64,000 nucleotides of DNA, taken from IMG/VR virus record IMGVR_UViG_3300028030_000005, positions 33,646 to 97,645 of that record. The stretch is one strand, 5' to 3'. This DNA comes from a virus. Position 1 is the stretch's first letter, and every line of letters starts with the position of its first letter. A program made the translations under genes and the position numbers. The notes beneath the pieces are model-generated. The model worked only from the letters and a program-made list of their open reading frames with translations, had not been told where the DNA came from and did not search any database. Shown here one piece after another: positions 18,503-26,640 of the stretch.

Positions 18503-19293
18503 CTCTTAAAATTTAGACTGCTATCACACTGTTTGTCGTAACTGTTGTCAAGTAGGTAGTCTTGATTATAATTCTGAGAATCTAATATGTAATGAGCGGC
18601 CCTACCAACTGCACTGACAGGAAAGTCTTTATCGATATCTTTGCCTGCTGTTAATTTTTTTGATGTCATAACATCTCTATTGACGTCAAGTATATAATAT
18701 ACTGGATTGTATAGGTATCTTACGCTGATTGTTGGATATTGTTCGTTAACGTTATTCAGTTCAATCCATTGATTGTGCTGAATTGAATAATCGTCAGAAG
18801 TTAGTTTTATCAACGGACTGTCACTATCTGCAAATCTAAATATATCTACGATATCAATAATCGGATACGTTGTCATTACTCTGTATTTGCCGTCGGTATG
18901 TTGCTTTAAAAATAGCGTTTCGTTTAATGACTGAATCGAATTGATTATCGTAATTTTATCCATATACGACAATCTCTGTTCGTTAAGTGCAGTAATCTTT
19001 GCTGTGCCGAGATTCTCTTTCGACCACTCCTTGTATTGAGTATCTTTGTTGATACTTTGGATTACCATTCGTGTTTGGTTCGGATTGTAGAATACCCAAC
19101 CAGAGCCTCCACAATTACGACAATTTGATAAAGCCATTCCGTCTGGTCTATTTCTGCAAGGACATTCAATCGCTTTTTCAACAATAACATCATATCCTTT
19201 CTGCCAAACTAAAGCATCAAAGTCTGTTTTAACAAGGTCAACACGAGCCTTGCCTTGTAAATTTGGAGCAGTTGTTTTTACTAATTCTCCCAT
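18496..19293 (-). CDS. Head closure-like protein with zinc-binding motif
   Basis: 265 residues. Near residue 45 there is a zinc ribbon-like signature CPCRNRPDG...CRNCGGSGW (CxC...CxxCxGxG), found in some head-closure/stopper-type neck proteins. The rest is beta-rich. It follows the head-tail adaptor gene by one base, the usual place of the stopper that seals the portal channel. Zinc binding is inferred from the cysteine pattern. Confidence 0.65.
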   Translation of the reverse strand: MGELVKTTAPNLQGKARVDLVKTDFDALVWQKGYDVIVEKAIECPCRNRPDGMALSNCRNCGGSGWVFYNPNQTRMVIQSINKDTQYKEWSKENLGTAKITALNEQRLSYMDKITIINSIQSLNETLFLKQHTDGKYRVMTTYPIIDIVDIFRFADSDSPLIKLTSDDYSIQHNQWIELNNVNEQYPTISVRYLYNPVYYILDVNRDVMTSKKLTAGKDIDKDFPVSAVGRAAHYILDSQNYNQDYLLDNSYDKQCDSSLNFKRC

Positions 19294-19294
19294 A

Positions 19295-20071
19295 TTACAA
19301 ACTTGTTATTACCATTCCATCGTATTTAGCTTCAAGCTCATCCTTCATTCGCTTTAAATCATCGACATATCCTGTTACACGAGCACCGTATCCAGCATTT
19401 GTTGCAGACGATGTTGTCGATATACTTTGACTCAGTCCGTCGATTCCGATACTCTGACTTGCTATTCCAGCACCTAAGATTATATCTCCTAATTGATGAA
19501 ATATGTTTATCGATGCTAACTTGCCTGCAAAGTCAAGAATGTCGTCAGGCAACTTTTCAAAACTCGTACAATATTTTGCTGTCCAATAATTTGGAATTGT
19601 AGGTTGTCCAAACCATCCAGTATGTGGAGTTATTCCACTGAACACAACGCTATTGTGAGTCACTGCTCCAGCTGTAGGAACAATGTAAATTGCTCGGTGG
19701 AATCCGTGTCCATCCGATGTTTTTTTTGCAGAGAGCCATTCAGTTGGAAATTTGATTTGTTCTACGTTACCGAGAAATCCGGTTAGACTGATTGGCTTAA
19801 CTACTGGATAACTCGTTTGTAGTAGTCCCCAGTGTTTGTAGTCTTGTAGATTGTAATTTAGTGTTTCCTCAATTATCTGTTTTTTAACCTTTAAATTCAA
19901 CCATCCTTCAACATTTTCAATTGCTGCATTGATATAGAATTGAATTTTTTCAGGCGACATAATATTGCCAGAAGGGTCTTTGATAGGTATTCCAAAAAAA
20001 TACCTATCAACCAACTCCTCTGCCGATATTGCTGTTTTGTTTTTTTCAAACTTAATTGAGTATCGTGTCAT
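19295..20071 (-). CDS. Head-tail adaptor (connector) protein
   Basis: 258 residues. Opens with a beta strand and a helical region (EKIQFYINAAIENVEGWLNLKV) typical of adaptor proteins of the gp6/gp15 class that bind below the portal. The C-terminal third is Ser/Gly-rich then a helix (GYVDDLKRMKDELEAKYDG). Gene order portal..., capsid, small acidic protein, this, closure supports the role. Assignment by fold pattern and context. Confidence 0.68.
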   Translation of the reverse strand: MTRYSIKFEKNKTAISAEELVDRYFFGIPIKDPSGNIMSPEKIQFYINAAIENVEGWLNLKVKKQIIEETLNYNLQDYKHWGLLQTSYPVVKPISLTGFLGNVEQIKFPTEWLSAKKTSDGHGFHRAIYIVPTAGAVTHNSVVFSGITPHTGWFGQPTIPNYWTAKYCTSFEKLPDDILDFAGKLASINIFHQLGDIILGAGIASQSIGIDGLSQSISTTSSATNAGYGARVTGYVDDLKRMKDELEAKYDGMVITSL

Positions 20072-20072
20072 T

Positions 20073-20618
20073 TTATTCTTTTGTTAGAATACTGATTGCA
20101 AAATCAATCAATGCCGGTTTACCGTCTTTACCTTTGAATTCAGGCTTATTGATTTCAGCTTCGTCAACACCTGCTTCAACTAACATTTCACGAATCTCAG
20201 GCATTGTCATTGCTTGAAGTTCTTTTTTAACTTCGTTATTGTCGGTAGATTCGCTTGTAATGTCGTTACTATCTTGTGGTTCAACTGCCTGTTTCCCATC
20301 CGGTTCGGGATGTGGTGGTGGAGTTGCTGTAGTTGTTTGTGGTTCGAGCGGCTTTACTTCGTCAGATTTTGTTTCAGGCAATTCCGGTTCTTTGTTGATT
20401 TCATCGATATTTTCGTCCTTTGAAGTACCAGTGGTTTCGTCCGGAATAACCGGTTCTTGTGACTCGACGAATACTAATGAATACGATGCATTGACCAACT
20501 TTTGTGCTTGGTCATCCGGCAACTCTGCGATGCCATTTTCATCAAATTTAATTTTCCCAAATGATGTCGAACGCTCTTTTCCTCGTTCGTGCAAATGTAA
20601 TGTTCTAATCTTTGCCAT
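20073..20618 (-). CDS. Acidic linker protein with C-terminal HeH/SAP-like domain
   Basis: 181 residues. The first about 50 form a small beta domain (TLHLHERGKERSTSFGKI). Residues about 55-130 are a low-complexity stretch rich in Pro, Glu, Thr and Asp. The last about 45 (MTMPEIREMLVEAGVDE onward) look like a HeH/SAP helix-extension-helix. It follows the major capsid gene and has its own promoter (20653-20682). Could be a head decoration or capsid-associated protein; function inferred from position only. Confidence 0.65.
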   Translation of the reverse strand: MAKIRTLHLHERGKERSTSFGKIKFDENGIAELPDDQAQKLVNASYSLVFVESQEPVIPDETTGTSKDENIDEINKEPELPETKSDEVKPLEPQTTTATPPPHPEPDGKQAVEPQDSNDITSESTDNNEVKKELQAMTMPEIREMLVEAGVDEAEINKPEFKGKDGKPALIDFAISILTKE

Positions 20619-20652
20619 TTTACTGTTTTTTTGAATTAATGTTTTGTGAATC

Positions 20653-20682
20653 TAAATATACGAAAAATATCTAATATAACAA
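20653..20682 (-). promoter_or_regulatory. Bacteroidota-type promoter for the adaptor/neck operon
   Basis: On the minus strand TTG (20682-20680), 19 bases, TATATTTA (20660-20653), 35 bases before the ATG at 20618. Lies just past the capsid terminator. It lacks the AAAGATA half-site found in promoters of the right part. Confidence 0.65.
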
Positions 20683-20711
20683 AAGCCCACACATTTCTGT
20701 GTAGGCTTTTT
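20681..20711 (-). terminator. Terminator after the major capsid gene
   Basis: Minus-strand hairpin AAAAGCC(T)ACACA / TGTGT(G)GGCTTTT with a four-base loop region, 23 bases after the capsid stop. The T run is short (four), so it may be leaky, or act mainly as an mRNA 3' stabiliser. Confidence 0.6.
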
Positions 20712-20733
20712 GAGAATACAAAAGAGACCGGGT

Positions 20734-22257
20734 TTAGAAATTTCGTCCGATATTTACAAATCTTATCATCTTGCTTGGCGCATAAACGATAGGAGTACCG
20801 TACAATAATACCATAAAACGGTCGGCAGGGCTTAATTTTGCAAGCGGCATTTTCATAAGCGGAGCTAATTGTTTGAATTCAATAACATCTGTATCTCCTT
20901 GTAACAATAATGCTTCCTCAGTTCCAGGCAACCAACGGTTTCTGTCACGTACTTTACCAGCTGCTGCTCCATCCACTCCATTTGCTAACGAACCACGTTT
21001 TGTATCAGTTCCTGCTGCAGGAACGACCATAATCGGATACATTGTGGTTTTGTTAAATGGTGTTGACGGGTCTTTTAATGAGCGATATACAACATATGCG
21101 TTCGGTGTGTAAGCACCTGCAGTTGCTGTAAATGTCAAATCGACACTATCGTCAGCATTTGCGATGGTTACTGTGTTGCCTACTTGCGTCATTGCACTTT
21201 CGCCATATCGGTTAATTGCAGATACTGCATAGTAGTAATCGCCGATTCCGTCAGCAAATTTGCTGTGTCCGTCATTTGCTACTACATCAGCTGATACTGC
21301 TGTAGGTGCAGAAGGTGCTTTGGATGAGCTTGCCGGAGCTACTGAAAGTTTGCCAGGTGCTTTTGCTGCAAAAATGTCGTATTCGAAATCAATCAAACCG
21401 TACATTGATTGGAATTTACTGATGTGCTGACCAGTGGTCATTCCTTTAGTATTAGCATTTTGACTTCCACCAATCATTACGCGTTGTTTAGCGTAGAATT
21501 CGGTTGCAAAGTCAGATAATACTACAGGCGGCGCAATCAATAAGTTCGCTTGGGCAAATTTGTTCAATAATGTTTGAGCCCCTTTCTCAAGGTTTTCTTG
21601 TTTCAAGACACTTCCTCGCAGGTCAATCACTAACTCAGAATCCATATATTCATCTAAGTTGGCAAATTGGTCGTTGTTCATATGCTGCGCATATAAGCCG
21701 TTCCACTCTTGCTTAACGACTTTTTCATCACCGGTAAATAAAGCTCTATCCGCTTTTCTTAAAATCCACAAGATTCCGTTAGTAGTTTCTCTACGAACGA
21801 TATCTCCGACGTTGGTATTTACGAGCTGCATTTGATGTGTGACGGATTTGGTAACACCCAAATACTTCACGTGTTCAGCTTTACGAACGTATTTAGAATC
21901 CTCTTCTTCCGGCAATTCGCCTTCGTTATTGAATCCTCCACGGTCGCTACCGTAGCTCGTTAATTGGTTGTACTCCTCAACAGTGTTAAACGCTGCTGTT
22001 TTCGGGAAACGTTTCCAGAAGCGAATATCGCTTTCTTTAAACGTAATAAGTTTCAAAGAGCTTTCCAAACTCTCTGTTTTCAATGCACCACCATTGGTTT
22101 GATTTCCGGACATATCTCCACCTTGAAGCTGTCCAGCTTCAAGCGCTTTTGATAATTCAGCAAGTTGGTCTGCCGTTAAATTGGCTTGTCCCATTGCTGC
22201 TCCGTCAAATCCTGCACCGTGTTGGTAGTCTGCAAGATTTACTGAAAGATTTTCCAT
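20734..22257 (-). CDS. Major capsid protein with inserted Ig/FN3-like domain
   Basis: 507 residues. After a Gly/Gln-rich N-terminal delta-like region (1-60, with TESLE then SSLKLITF) comes the long helix and beta layers of an HK97-type capsid of the kind seen in large Gram-positive myoviruses (FKESDIRFWKRFPK, YNQLTSYGSDRGGF). About 315-430 resembles a fibronectin-III/Ig-like insert (SAPTAVSA, YYYAVSAINRYGESA, YVVYRSL), followed by the last capsid strands (KMIRFVNIG). Strong terminator-flanked gene; upstream lies the protease-scaffold gene. N-terminal processing by that protease is likely. Confidence 0.85.
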   Translation of the reverse strand: MENLSVNLADYQHGAGFDGAAMGQANLTADQLAELSKALEAGQLQGGDMSGNQTNGGALKTESLESSLKLITFKESDIRFWKRFPKTAAFNTVEEYNQLTSYGSDRGGFNNEGELPEEEDSKYVRKAEHVKYLGVTKSVTHQMQLVNTNVGDIVRRETTNGILWILRKADRALFTGDEKVVKQEWNGLYAQHMNNDQFANLDEYMDSELVIDLRGSVLKQENLEKGAQTLLNKFAQANLLIAPPVVLSDFATEFYAKQRVMIGGSQNANTKGMTTGQHISKFQSMYGLIDFEYDIFAAKAPGKLSVAPASSSKAPSAPTAVSADVVANDGHSKFADGIGDYYYAVSAINRYGESAMTQVGNTVTIANADDSVDLTFTATAGAYTPNAYVVYRSLKDPSTPFNKTTMYPIMVVPAAGTDTKRGSLANGVDGAAAGKVRDRNRWLPGTEEALLLQGDTDVIEFKQLAPLMKMPLAKLSPADRFMVLLYGTPIVYAPSKMIRFVNIGRNF

Positions 22258-22321
22258 TGTAATAATTAATTTTTGTTTTTAAATTCCGTCCTCTCTTTTC
22301 TTACACAATCTTTCAATATTT

Positions 22322-23755
22322 TTACTTCACTAATGTGATGCCTAATTGTTGAGCTTTAGCAATTAAATTTTTACCAACTGCACCGGCTTGCTCAAACATC
22401 ATAATTTCAGATGCTACAACTTTATCAGTAATTCCTTCGTCGGTTGTAATTGCTTTTGTCAATGTGTCGAGAATCTGTCTTTTATCTTTTGTGACCGACA
22501 AAACGTTTCCGGCTGGCTTTTTGTTCAAATCGTCATCAAAAGATTTTTCAACATAACTCTTTGTAGTGACACTTTTTCGTTGAACGGGCTGAGATTCGAT
22601 ACTGTCTAATCTTTCATTCAAATCACTGATTTGGTCCATCAATGATTTTTGAATCGTTCCTACAGCTTCGAATTTCTCATCAAGTTCGTCGTGAAGGTGC
22701 TCGTTATGTTCTTTTAACAATACACCAATTCCTTTGAGCAATTTACTTGAATCCACTTCACCATCAGAAATATCTTTCGATGCAATTTGTCCTTTCAAAA
22801 CTTCGATTTCAGCTAACGCTTTTTCTAATTTTTGTTCAACAACAGAAGCTACGTCCGTTGCTTGTTCAGTATTTACATCAGCTCCTACTTCAGTAGTGGC
22901 TGTATCGTCCGGAGTTTGTTCTGTTGTAGCAGCCTCTGCTGGTTCGTCAGTTAATTCTAACGCTTGTAATGCTTTTTCAATTGCTTCCTCAGAAACTTCT
23001 TTGATGGTTTTTTTATCTTTTGCCATATTGATTGATTTTTCAATTTTTAATGTAAGTTCGTATAATTTTTCGGCACCTACAATTGATATATGTGGTAAAT
23101 CTCGGAAAATTTTTTCAAAGAATGCACCTTTAGAAAAAGTTTTTTTAACTCCCTCTATCAAATCCTCCTTTGCTAATGCACGTCCGCTTGCTGATTCTGC
23201 CGACAGCGCTTTTTCACGAGTTTCGTCGTCCATATTTTCGTATGCCGATAATTTATTAAAATTATGTGATTTGATAATTTCTGTTACTGTATCACTATTT
23301 TTGGGGTTTGGAGTGATTGCACATCCTGTAATTCTTGCTTCAAGCACTTTCGCAGGATTGTCTTTATCTCGTTTTAAAACTTCTCCTTCGATAGATAATC
23401 CGAGAGCCATCCCTTGTGCTTCAAGTAATTTTTGAAGTTCGTAAATCTGTTGTGCTTTAACACTATCTGGAAATAAGTAGAATTCAATAACCAACTGCCC
23501 TTTACTGTTTACTTTTGCAGATATAGGTCGTCCAACTAATGCGAGTGGGTCTTTATTGGTTTGATGATTCCAGTTCATATATCCGTACTTCAAAAAGTAC
23601 GAGACATCAAATCCTTTCGGGTCAAGATATTCTCCGTCCGCATCCAACGAAGGTGTTGATGCGATTCCTCGCATTTTCATCACCTTAGAATTGCCTTCAC
23701 CTGCTTTTACCAGGTGTAGTGTTGCGTTAAACTTTATCGTTGAATTGCTCGTCAT
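22322..23755 (-). CDS. Prohead protease fused to scaffold domain
   Basis: 477 residues. The first about 165 resemble the serine prohead protease fold: His64 in NWNHQTNKDPLALVGRP and Ser121 in ALGLSIEGEV are the likely catalytic pair. From about 244 on the sequence is acidic, low-complexity and coiled coil (EKALAEIEVLKGQIASKD), as scaffolds are. An in-frame ATG at 23026 (MAKDKKTIKE) after an AT-rich stretch could give a separate scaffold protein of about 234 residues. Located directly before the capsid gene, the standard place. Confidence 0.8.
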   Translation of the reverse strand: MTSNSTIKFNATLHLVKAGEGNSKVMKMRGIASTPSLDADGEYLDPKGFDVSYFLKYGYMNWNHQTNKDPLALVGRPISAKVNSKGQLVIEFYLFPDSVKAQQIYELQKLLEAQGMALGLSIEGEVLKRDKDNPAKVLEARITGCAITPNPKNSDTVTEIIKSHNFNKLSAYENMDDETREKALSAESASGRALAKEDLIEGVKKTFSKGAFFEKIFRDLPHISIVGAEKLYELTLKIEKSINMAKDKKTIKEVSEEAIEKALQALELTDEPAEAATTEQTPDDTATTEVGADVNTEQATDVASVVEQKLEKALAEIEVLKGQIASKDISDGEVDSSKLLKGIGVLLKEHNEHLHDELDEKFEAVGTIQKSLMDQISDLNERLDSIESQPVQRKSVTTKSYVEKSFDDDLNKKPAGNVLSVTKDKRQILDTLTKAITTDEGITDKVVASEIMMFEQAGAVGKNLIAKAQQLGITLVK

Positions 23756-24296
23756 AACTTTCGTCTAAAAACCACTTATTCAATCTCTGCTTCAATACCT
23801 TCAATACAAACGATGTTTCTGTTAATCCTAATTTGTCGAGATTTTCAAAAACACTTATCAATAGTTGAACAATAATCATATTGAATACTGCATAAAATAG
23901 CCATTTGTGTATATTGATATCGAAATCAAAGACTTCAGGAGTTGGCAGATGTTTTGCAAATATATTCAATACTCCTAATATAACTGTATATGCCCCTATC
24001 TTTATAATCATTCTACCGAATTTCCTCGATTGAATTTTTTGACCTTGTTTCAGAGATGCCATTATGCCGGTCACAAACTCTCCTACAAGTAAAATTATAA
24101 ATGCTACGTAAACCAATGCTGTCACACCTATATACTCCTCTATTAATGTTGCTAAATAACCGGTCAGTGTGATTAGCAACACTCCAAAAGCAGATAGGTG
24201 CTTATAGTGAAATGTGCTATTTAGAAAATCGTCTATATTTCTATATCCGAATCCTTGTAACCAATAGGTTACCCAGTATATAACACTATTAATCAT
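23727..24296 (-). CDS. Phage holin (holin_4-type)
   Basis: 189 residues with several membrane segments: LSAFGVLLITLTGYLATL, VTALVYVAFIILLVGEFVTGIMASL, then KIGAYTVILGVLNIF and LFYAVFNMIIVQLLISV. The stretch GEFVTGIMASLKQGQKIQSRK is the signature region of the holin_4/toxin-secretion holin family. It permeabilises the inner membrane and lets the amidase reach peptidoglycan. Unusually placed between head genes, overlapping the protease start by 29 bases. Confidence 0.78.
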   Translation of the reverse strand: MINSVIYWVTYWLQGFGYRNIDDFLNSTFHYKHLSAFGVLLITLTGYLATLIEEYIGVTALVYVAFIILLVGEFVTGIMASLKQGQKIQSRKFGRMIIKIGAYTVILGVLNIFAKHLPTPEVFDFDINIHKWLFYAVFNMIIVQLLISVFENLDKLGLTETSFVLKVLKQRLNKWFLDESYDEQFNDKV

Positions 24297-24298
24297 AT

Positions 24299-24601
24299 TT
24301 ATTGTGAAGGTGTTGTTGCGGTTACAATCTCTGTAGCATCATCCTCATTAATGTCTATCACCGTTAATGATAAATTCAAGTCTTGTGCTACTTTTTTCAT
24401 TGTTTGCCAATCAAAATCCATTTCTTGAAATCCTAAACCAGCAATAATTGCATTGTCGTCGCGAACAATCTCCATATTGGTAAATTTCGTGTCAAATCCT
24501 TCGGTGGCTAATTCGTCGTTGGTTGCGAATATATCAACCTTTACTTCCGCTCTTACTTCGGGAGTTACTCCGTTTGCTGATTTATAAACTAATGTTTTCA
24601 T
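24299..24601 (-). CDS. Hypothetical protein (100 aa)
   Basis: Soluble acidic protein with strand-like N-terminus (MKTLVYKSANG) and a helix (WQTMKKVAQDLNLSLTVI). First gene after a textbook promoter (24622-24651), and separated by two bases from the holin gene. No family recognised. Confidence 0.65.
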   Translation of the reverse strand: MKTLVYKSANGVTPEVRAEVKVDIFATNDELATEGFDTKFTNMEIVRDDNAIIAGLGFQEMDFDWQTMKKVAQDLNLSLTVIDINEDDATEIVTATTPSQ

Positions 24602-24621
24602 ATGCTAATGTTTTTACTTGA

Positions 24622-24651
24622 CAAATATACAAAATTATTCTCGGTCACCAA
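24622..24651 (-). promoter_or_regulatory. Canonical Bacteroidota promoter for holin/protease/capsid operon
   Basis: Minus strand TTG (24651-24649), 19 bases, TATATTTG (24629-24622): exact match to TTG-N19-TAnnTTTG. 21 bases before the ATG at 24601. It overlaps the last codons of the upstream 59-residue gene. Confidence 0.75.
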
Positions 24652-24824
24652 ACCGGTTGCTTCAATAATTCAATTTCAATTTGCGCTTCAATCGCTTCTG
24701 TACGAAGTCTTATCAGCTCAGCTTTACATTTTTCGTACTTTTCTGCTGCTTTAATTAGCTGTAAATTGCGCTTTTTTAGTTCCATTCTCGCTGGACATAT
24801 CCAGTTTTTAATTTTTTCAATCAT
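24645..24824 (-). CDS. Small coiled-coil protein (59 aa)
   Basis: ATG 24824 overlaps the stop of the MuF-type gene (ATGA); TGA at 24645. Almost entirely one amphipathic helix rich in Lys, Glu, Ile and Leu (KAELIRLRTEAIEAQIEIEL) after a short IKNWICPARME start. Looks like a coiled coil. Translational coupling and codon look support it being real. Function unknown. Confidence 0.65.
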   Translation of the reverse strand: MIEKIKNWICPARMELKKRNLQLIKAAEKYEKCKAELIRLRTEAIEAQIEIELLKQPVW

Positions 24825-25786
24825 ATCTCTGTTGTTTTTCCGTTTACAGTTACTTTTACTTTACTACGTCTTTTAACTTTTCGAGTCCATTTTGTCTTAT
24901 CGTGAACAAATTGACTACCGTCCCAATACCATTCTCCTGTTTTTAATCCTTCTAACGTAAATCCATTTGGTACGTCCATTAGCGTACATCTGCAGTAGGG
25001 ATGTGTCGGTCCCACTACCGGTTTTAGCTCTTTTACCTTTCGACCTACATTAGTGCCATTTTGTTTCAGGTCATATAATTTGAATAATATTGGTTGCGAA
25101 CCCACCCCTGCTGTTGTGTATAATCTTTGACAGTGCGGACACGCACCTGCATATACATCTTTATAAACTAATGCATCTGCTCCTTTCTTTCGTTGTACCA
25201 TCATTGCCCTACCTTCATCAAATGCTGTGTGCATTACGTAGTCAGAGATTCTTGCTAAATCACGATTCCATTGTTGTGTTTTCTTTCCTATTGTTGACGT
25301 TACTTCTGTCACTGACTTTCTATCTGCAATTGCTTTTGCAGCTGCGTCAGTGACGAGTTTACTGTGCTTTACAGTATGTCGTTTTTTATCTGCAAATACT
25401 AATTCATCTGCAATTTGAGACTTGATTCGATTCGTTAATCGTGTAACGTCGTTATATGTTTGAGACTTAATGTTTTTCAGAGCAGCTCTTTCTAATGGAT
25501 TCAACTTAAACATTTTGCCAGAGCTGATATATTGTTTAAGCTGCTTGTAGTCCATATTCATCACAGCAGCTTTCCCTAATGCTTCTGACAACAATCCAAA
25601 CTTGAATGCGTGTTCAACGACACTTGTATCTTTCGCAATCGATTTATAGTTTATTCCTGCGTTTGTTAAGATAGATTTATCTTTTGATGATAGTACTTCT
25701 GTTCCTACATTATAAGCAATGAAGGTTAGTGTGTATCTATCTAAAATAGACAATAACTCTTGTATTTGATTTGGATTTAGAATCAT
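24821..25786 (-). CDS. MuF/SPP1 gp7-type head morphogenesis protein
   Basis: 321 residues. Helical body, then the family signature: YAGACPHCQRLY followed about 45 residues later by GPTHPYCRCTLMDVP (a zinc-type CxxC...HPxCRC arrangement). Basic C-terminal tail (WTRKVKRRSKVKVTVNGK). Such minor head proteins bind portal and capsid interior and often sit near cargo or effector genes, as here where the IEK-PIGTV family lies directly upstream. Confidence 0.82.
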   Translation of the reverse strand: MILNPNQIQELLSILDRYTLTFIAYNVGTEVLSSKDKSILTNAGINYKSIAKDTSVVEHAFKFGLLSEALGKAAVMNMDYKQLKQYISSGKMFKLNPLERAALKNIKSQTYNDVTRLTNRIKSQIADELVFADKKRHTVKHSKLVTDAAAKAIADRKSVTEVTSTIGKKTQQWNRDLARISDYVMHTAFDEGRAMMVQRKKGADALVYKDVYAGACPHCQRLYTTAGVGSQPILFKLYDLKQNGTNVGRKVKELKPVVGPTHPYCRCTLMDVPNGFTLEGLKTGEWYWDGSQFVHDKTKWTRKVKRRSKVKVTVNGKTTEI

Positions 25787-26001
25787 AATTTATCTAACTC
25801 ATCTAATACAATGTAGTAGAAAGAATACATTTCGTATTCCAACAACACGTCTGCAAGATTATCCAGAACTACCTCCTGAGAAAATTGTGTGTTGTTTATT
25901 TTTAGCCATTGTCTGAATTCAGACATCGACATATCGCTTAACAATAATCGTGGGTCTGTTTGCAATTTAGCAGCTTTATTATTTATTTGCTCAACTGTCA
26001 T
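25783..26001 (-). CDS. Hypothetical protein (72 aa)
   Basis: Acidic helical protein (LRQ...DNLADVLLEYEMYSFYYIVLDELDKL) coupled by 4-base overlaps to genes on both sides. Contains SEFRQWLKINN. No family recognised. The position between the modular family and the MuF-type gene suggests a head-related role (inference). Confidence 0.65.
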   Translation of the reverse strand: MTVEQINNKAAKLQTDPRLLLSDMSMSEFRQWLKINNTQFSQEVVLDNLADVLLEYEMYSFYYIVLDELDKL

Positions 26002-26516
26002 TGTATCTCAGATATCGTGATTAAATCATCGCCGTCACCATTACTTTCTTGATACCAGTTATCTATCACTTCCTCTAAGCTATCAGCGCCCCACTCGTCT
26101 AATAAATCATCAATCTCATCCTGGCTATATCCTTGAAATCTGTTATGCAATAAGTGTTGAATCACATCACTCCCTCTCCCAATATAAACTTCATTGCCTT
26201 CTCCAGGACCGTATCTTTCGTAAGGAGTTATTGTGATTGCATACGTTTTGTTCAAATCAATGTCTTTAACTGATTTAACGTCCTTTAAACCTTTGGTTGA
26301 TGGCGCTCGATTAATGTTTTTAGCACTATATAACTCTTTTTTAGATATTGATTTCGGTTTTTTGTCTTTTTTAACAGGAACCCACTTACCTTCTGCAACC
26401 TTCTTAAATCCACGAGAAACGGTTCCTATAGGAACCTTTCTCCCCTTCTCTATGTTACCTAAAGTAGATATCTGCTTTACTACAGATTCTTTATGATGTT
26501 TAATAGTATTATCCAT
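25998..26516 (-). CDS. Candidate capsid cargo protein A with IEK-PIGTV module
   Basis: 172 residues. Residues 1-55 carry the module shared with three neighbours: a basic helix, NIEKGRKVPIGTV, then KKVAEGKWVPVKKDKKPK. The C-terminal part (about 70-172) is different: KTYAITITPYERYGPGEGNEVYIG followed by a very acidic helical end (EIDDLLDEWGADSLEEVIDNW). The first 60 residues are nearly identical to those of the protein at 27668-28141, also at DNA level. This modular layout, near portal and MuF-type genes, suggests a protein packaged in the head; the activity is unknown. Confidence 0.75.
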   Translation of the reverse strand: MDNTIKHHKESVVKQISTLGNIEKGRKVPIGTVSRGFKKVAEGKWVPVKKDKKPKSISKKELYSAKNINRAPSTKGLKDVKSVKDIDLNKTYAITITPYERYGPGEGNEVYIGRGSDVIQHLLHNRFQGYSQDEIDDLLDEWGADSLEEVIDNWYQESNGDGDDLITISEIQ

Positions 26517-26628
26517 TTTTAGACTGTTTTTTACGTTTTACTAATTCAATTCCTATCATTTTTTTATAAATACCGTCGTCCATACTACGATATGCTGTTA
26601 ATAATTGTTGTGTTGTGTATTTTTCCAT
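26509..26628 (-). CDS. Small basic protein (39 aa)
   Basis: ATG 26628, TAA 26509, overlapping the next gene's start by 8 bases. Reads MEKYTTQQLLTAYRSMDDG then a basic end (ELVKRKKQSKNG). Fills the gap between two module-bearing genes. No family recognised; short, so moderate confidence. Confidence 0.5.
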   Translation of the reverse strand: MEKYTTQQLLTAYRSMDDGIYKKMIGIELVKRKKQSKNG

Positions 26629-26640
26629 AACTTTTTGATT

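Noticed and set aside
22734-23435. Long plus-strand frame (233 codons) opposite the protease-scaffold gene
   Set aside because: Serine-rich shadow of the Glu/Lys-rich coding strand; the minus-strand gene has protease motifs and correct context.
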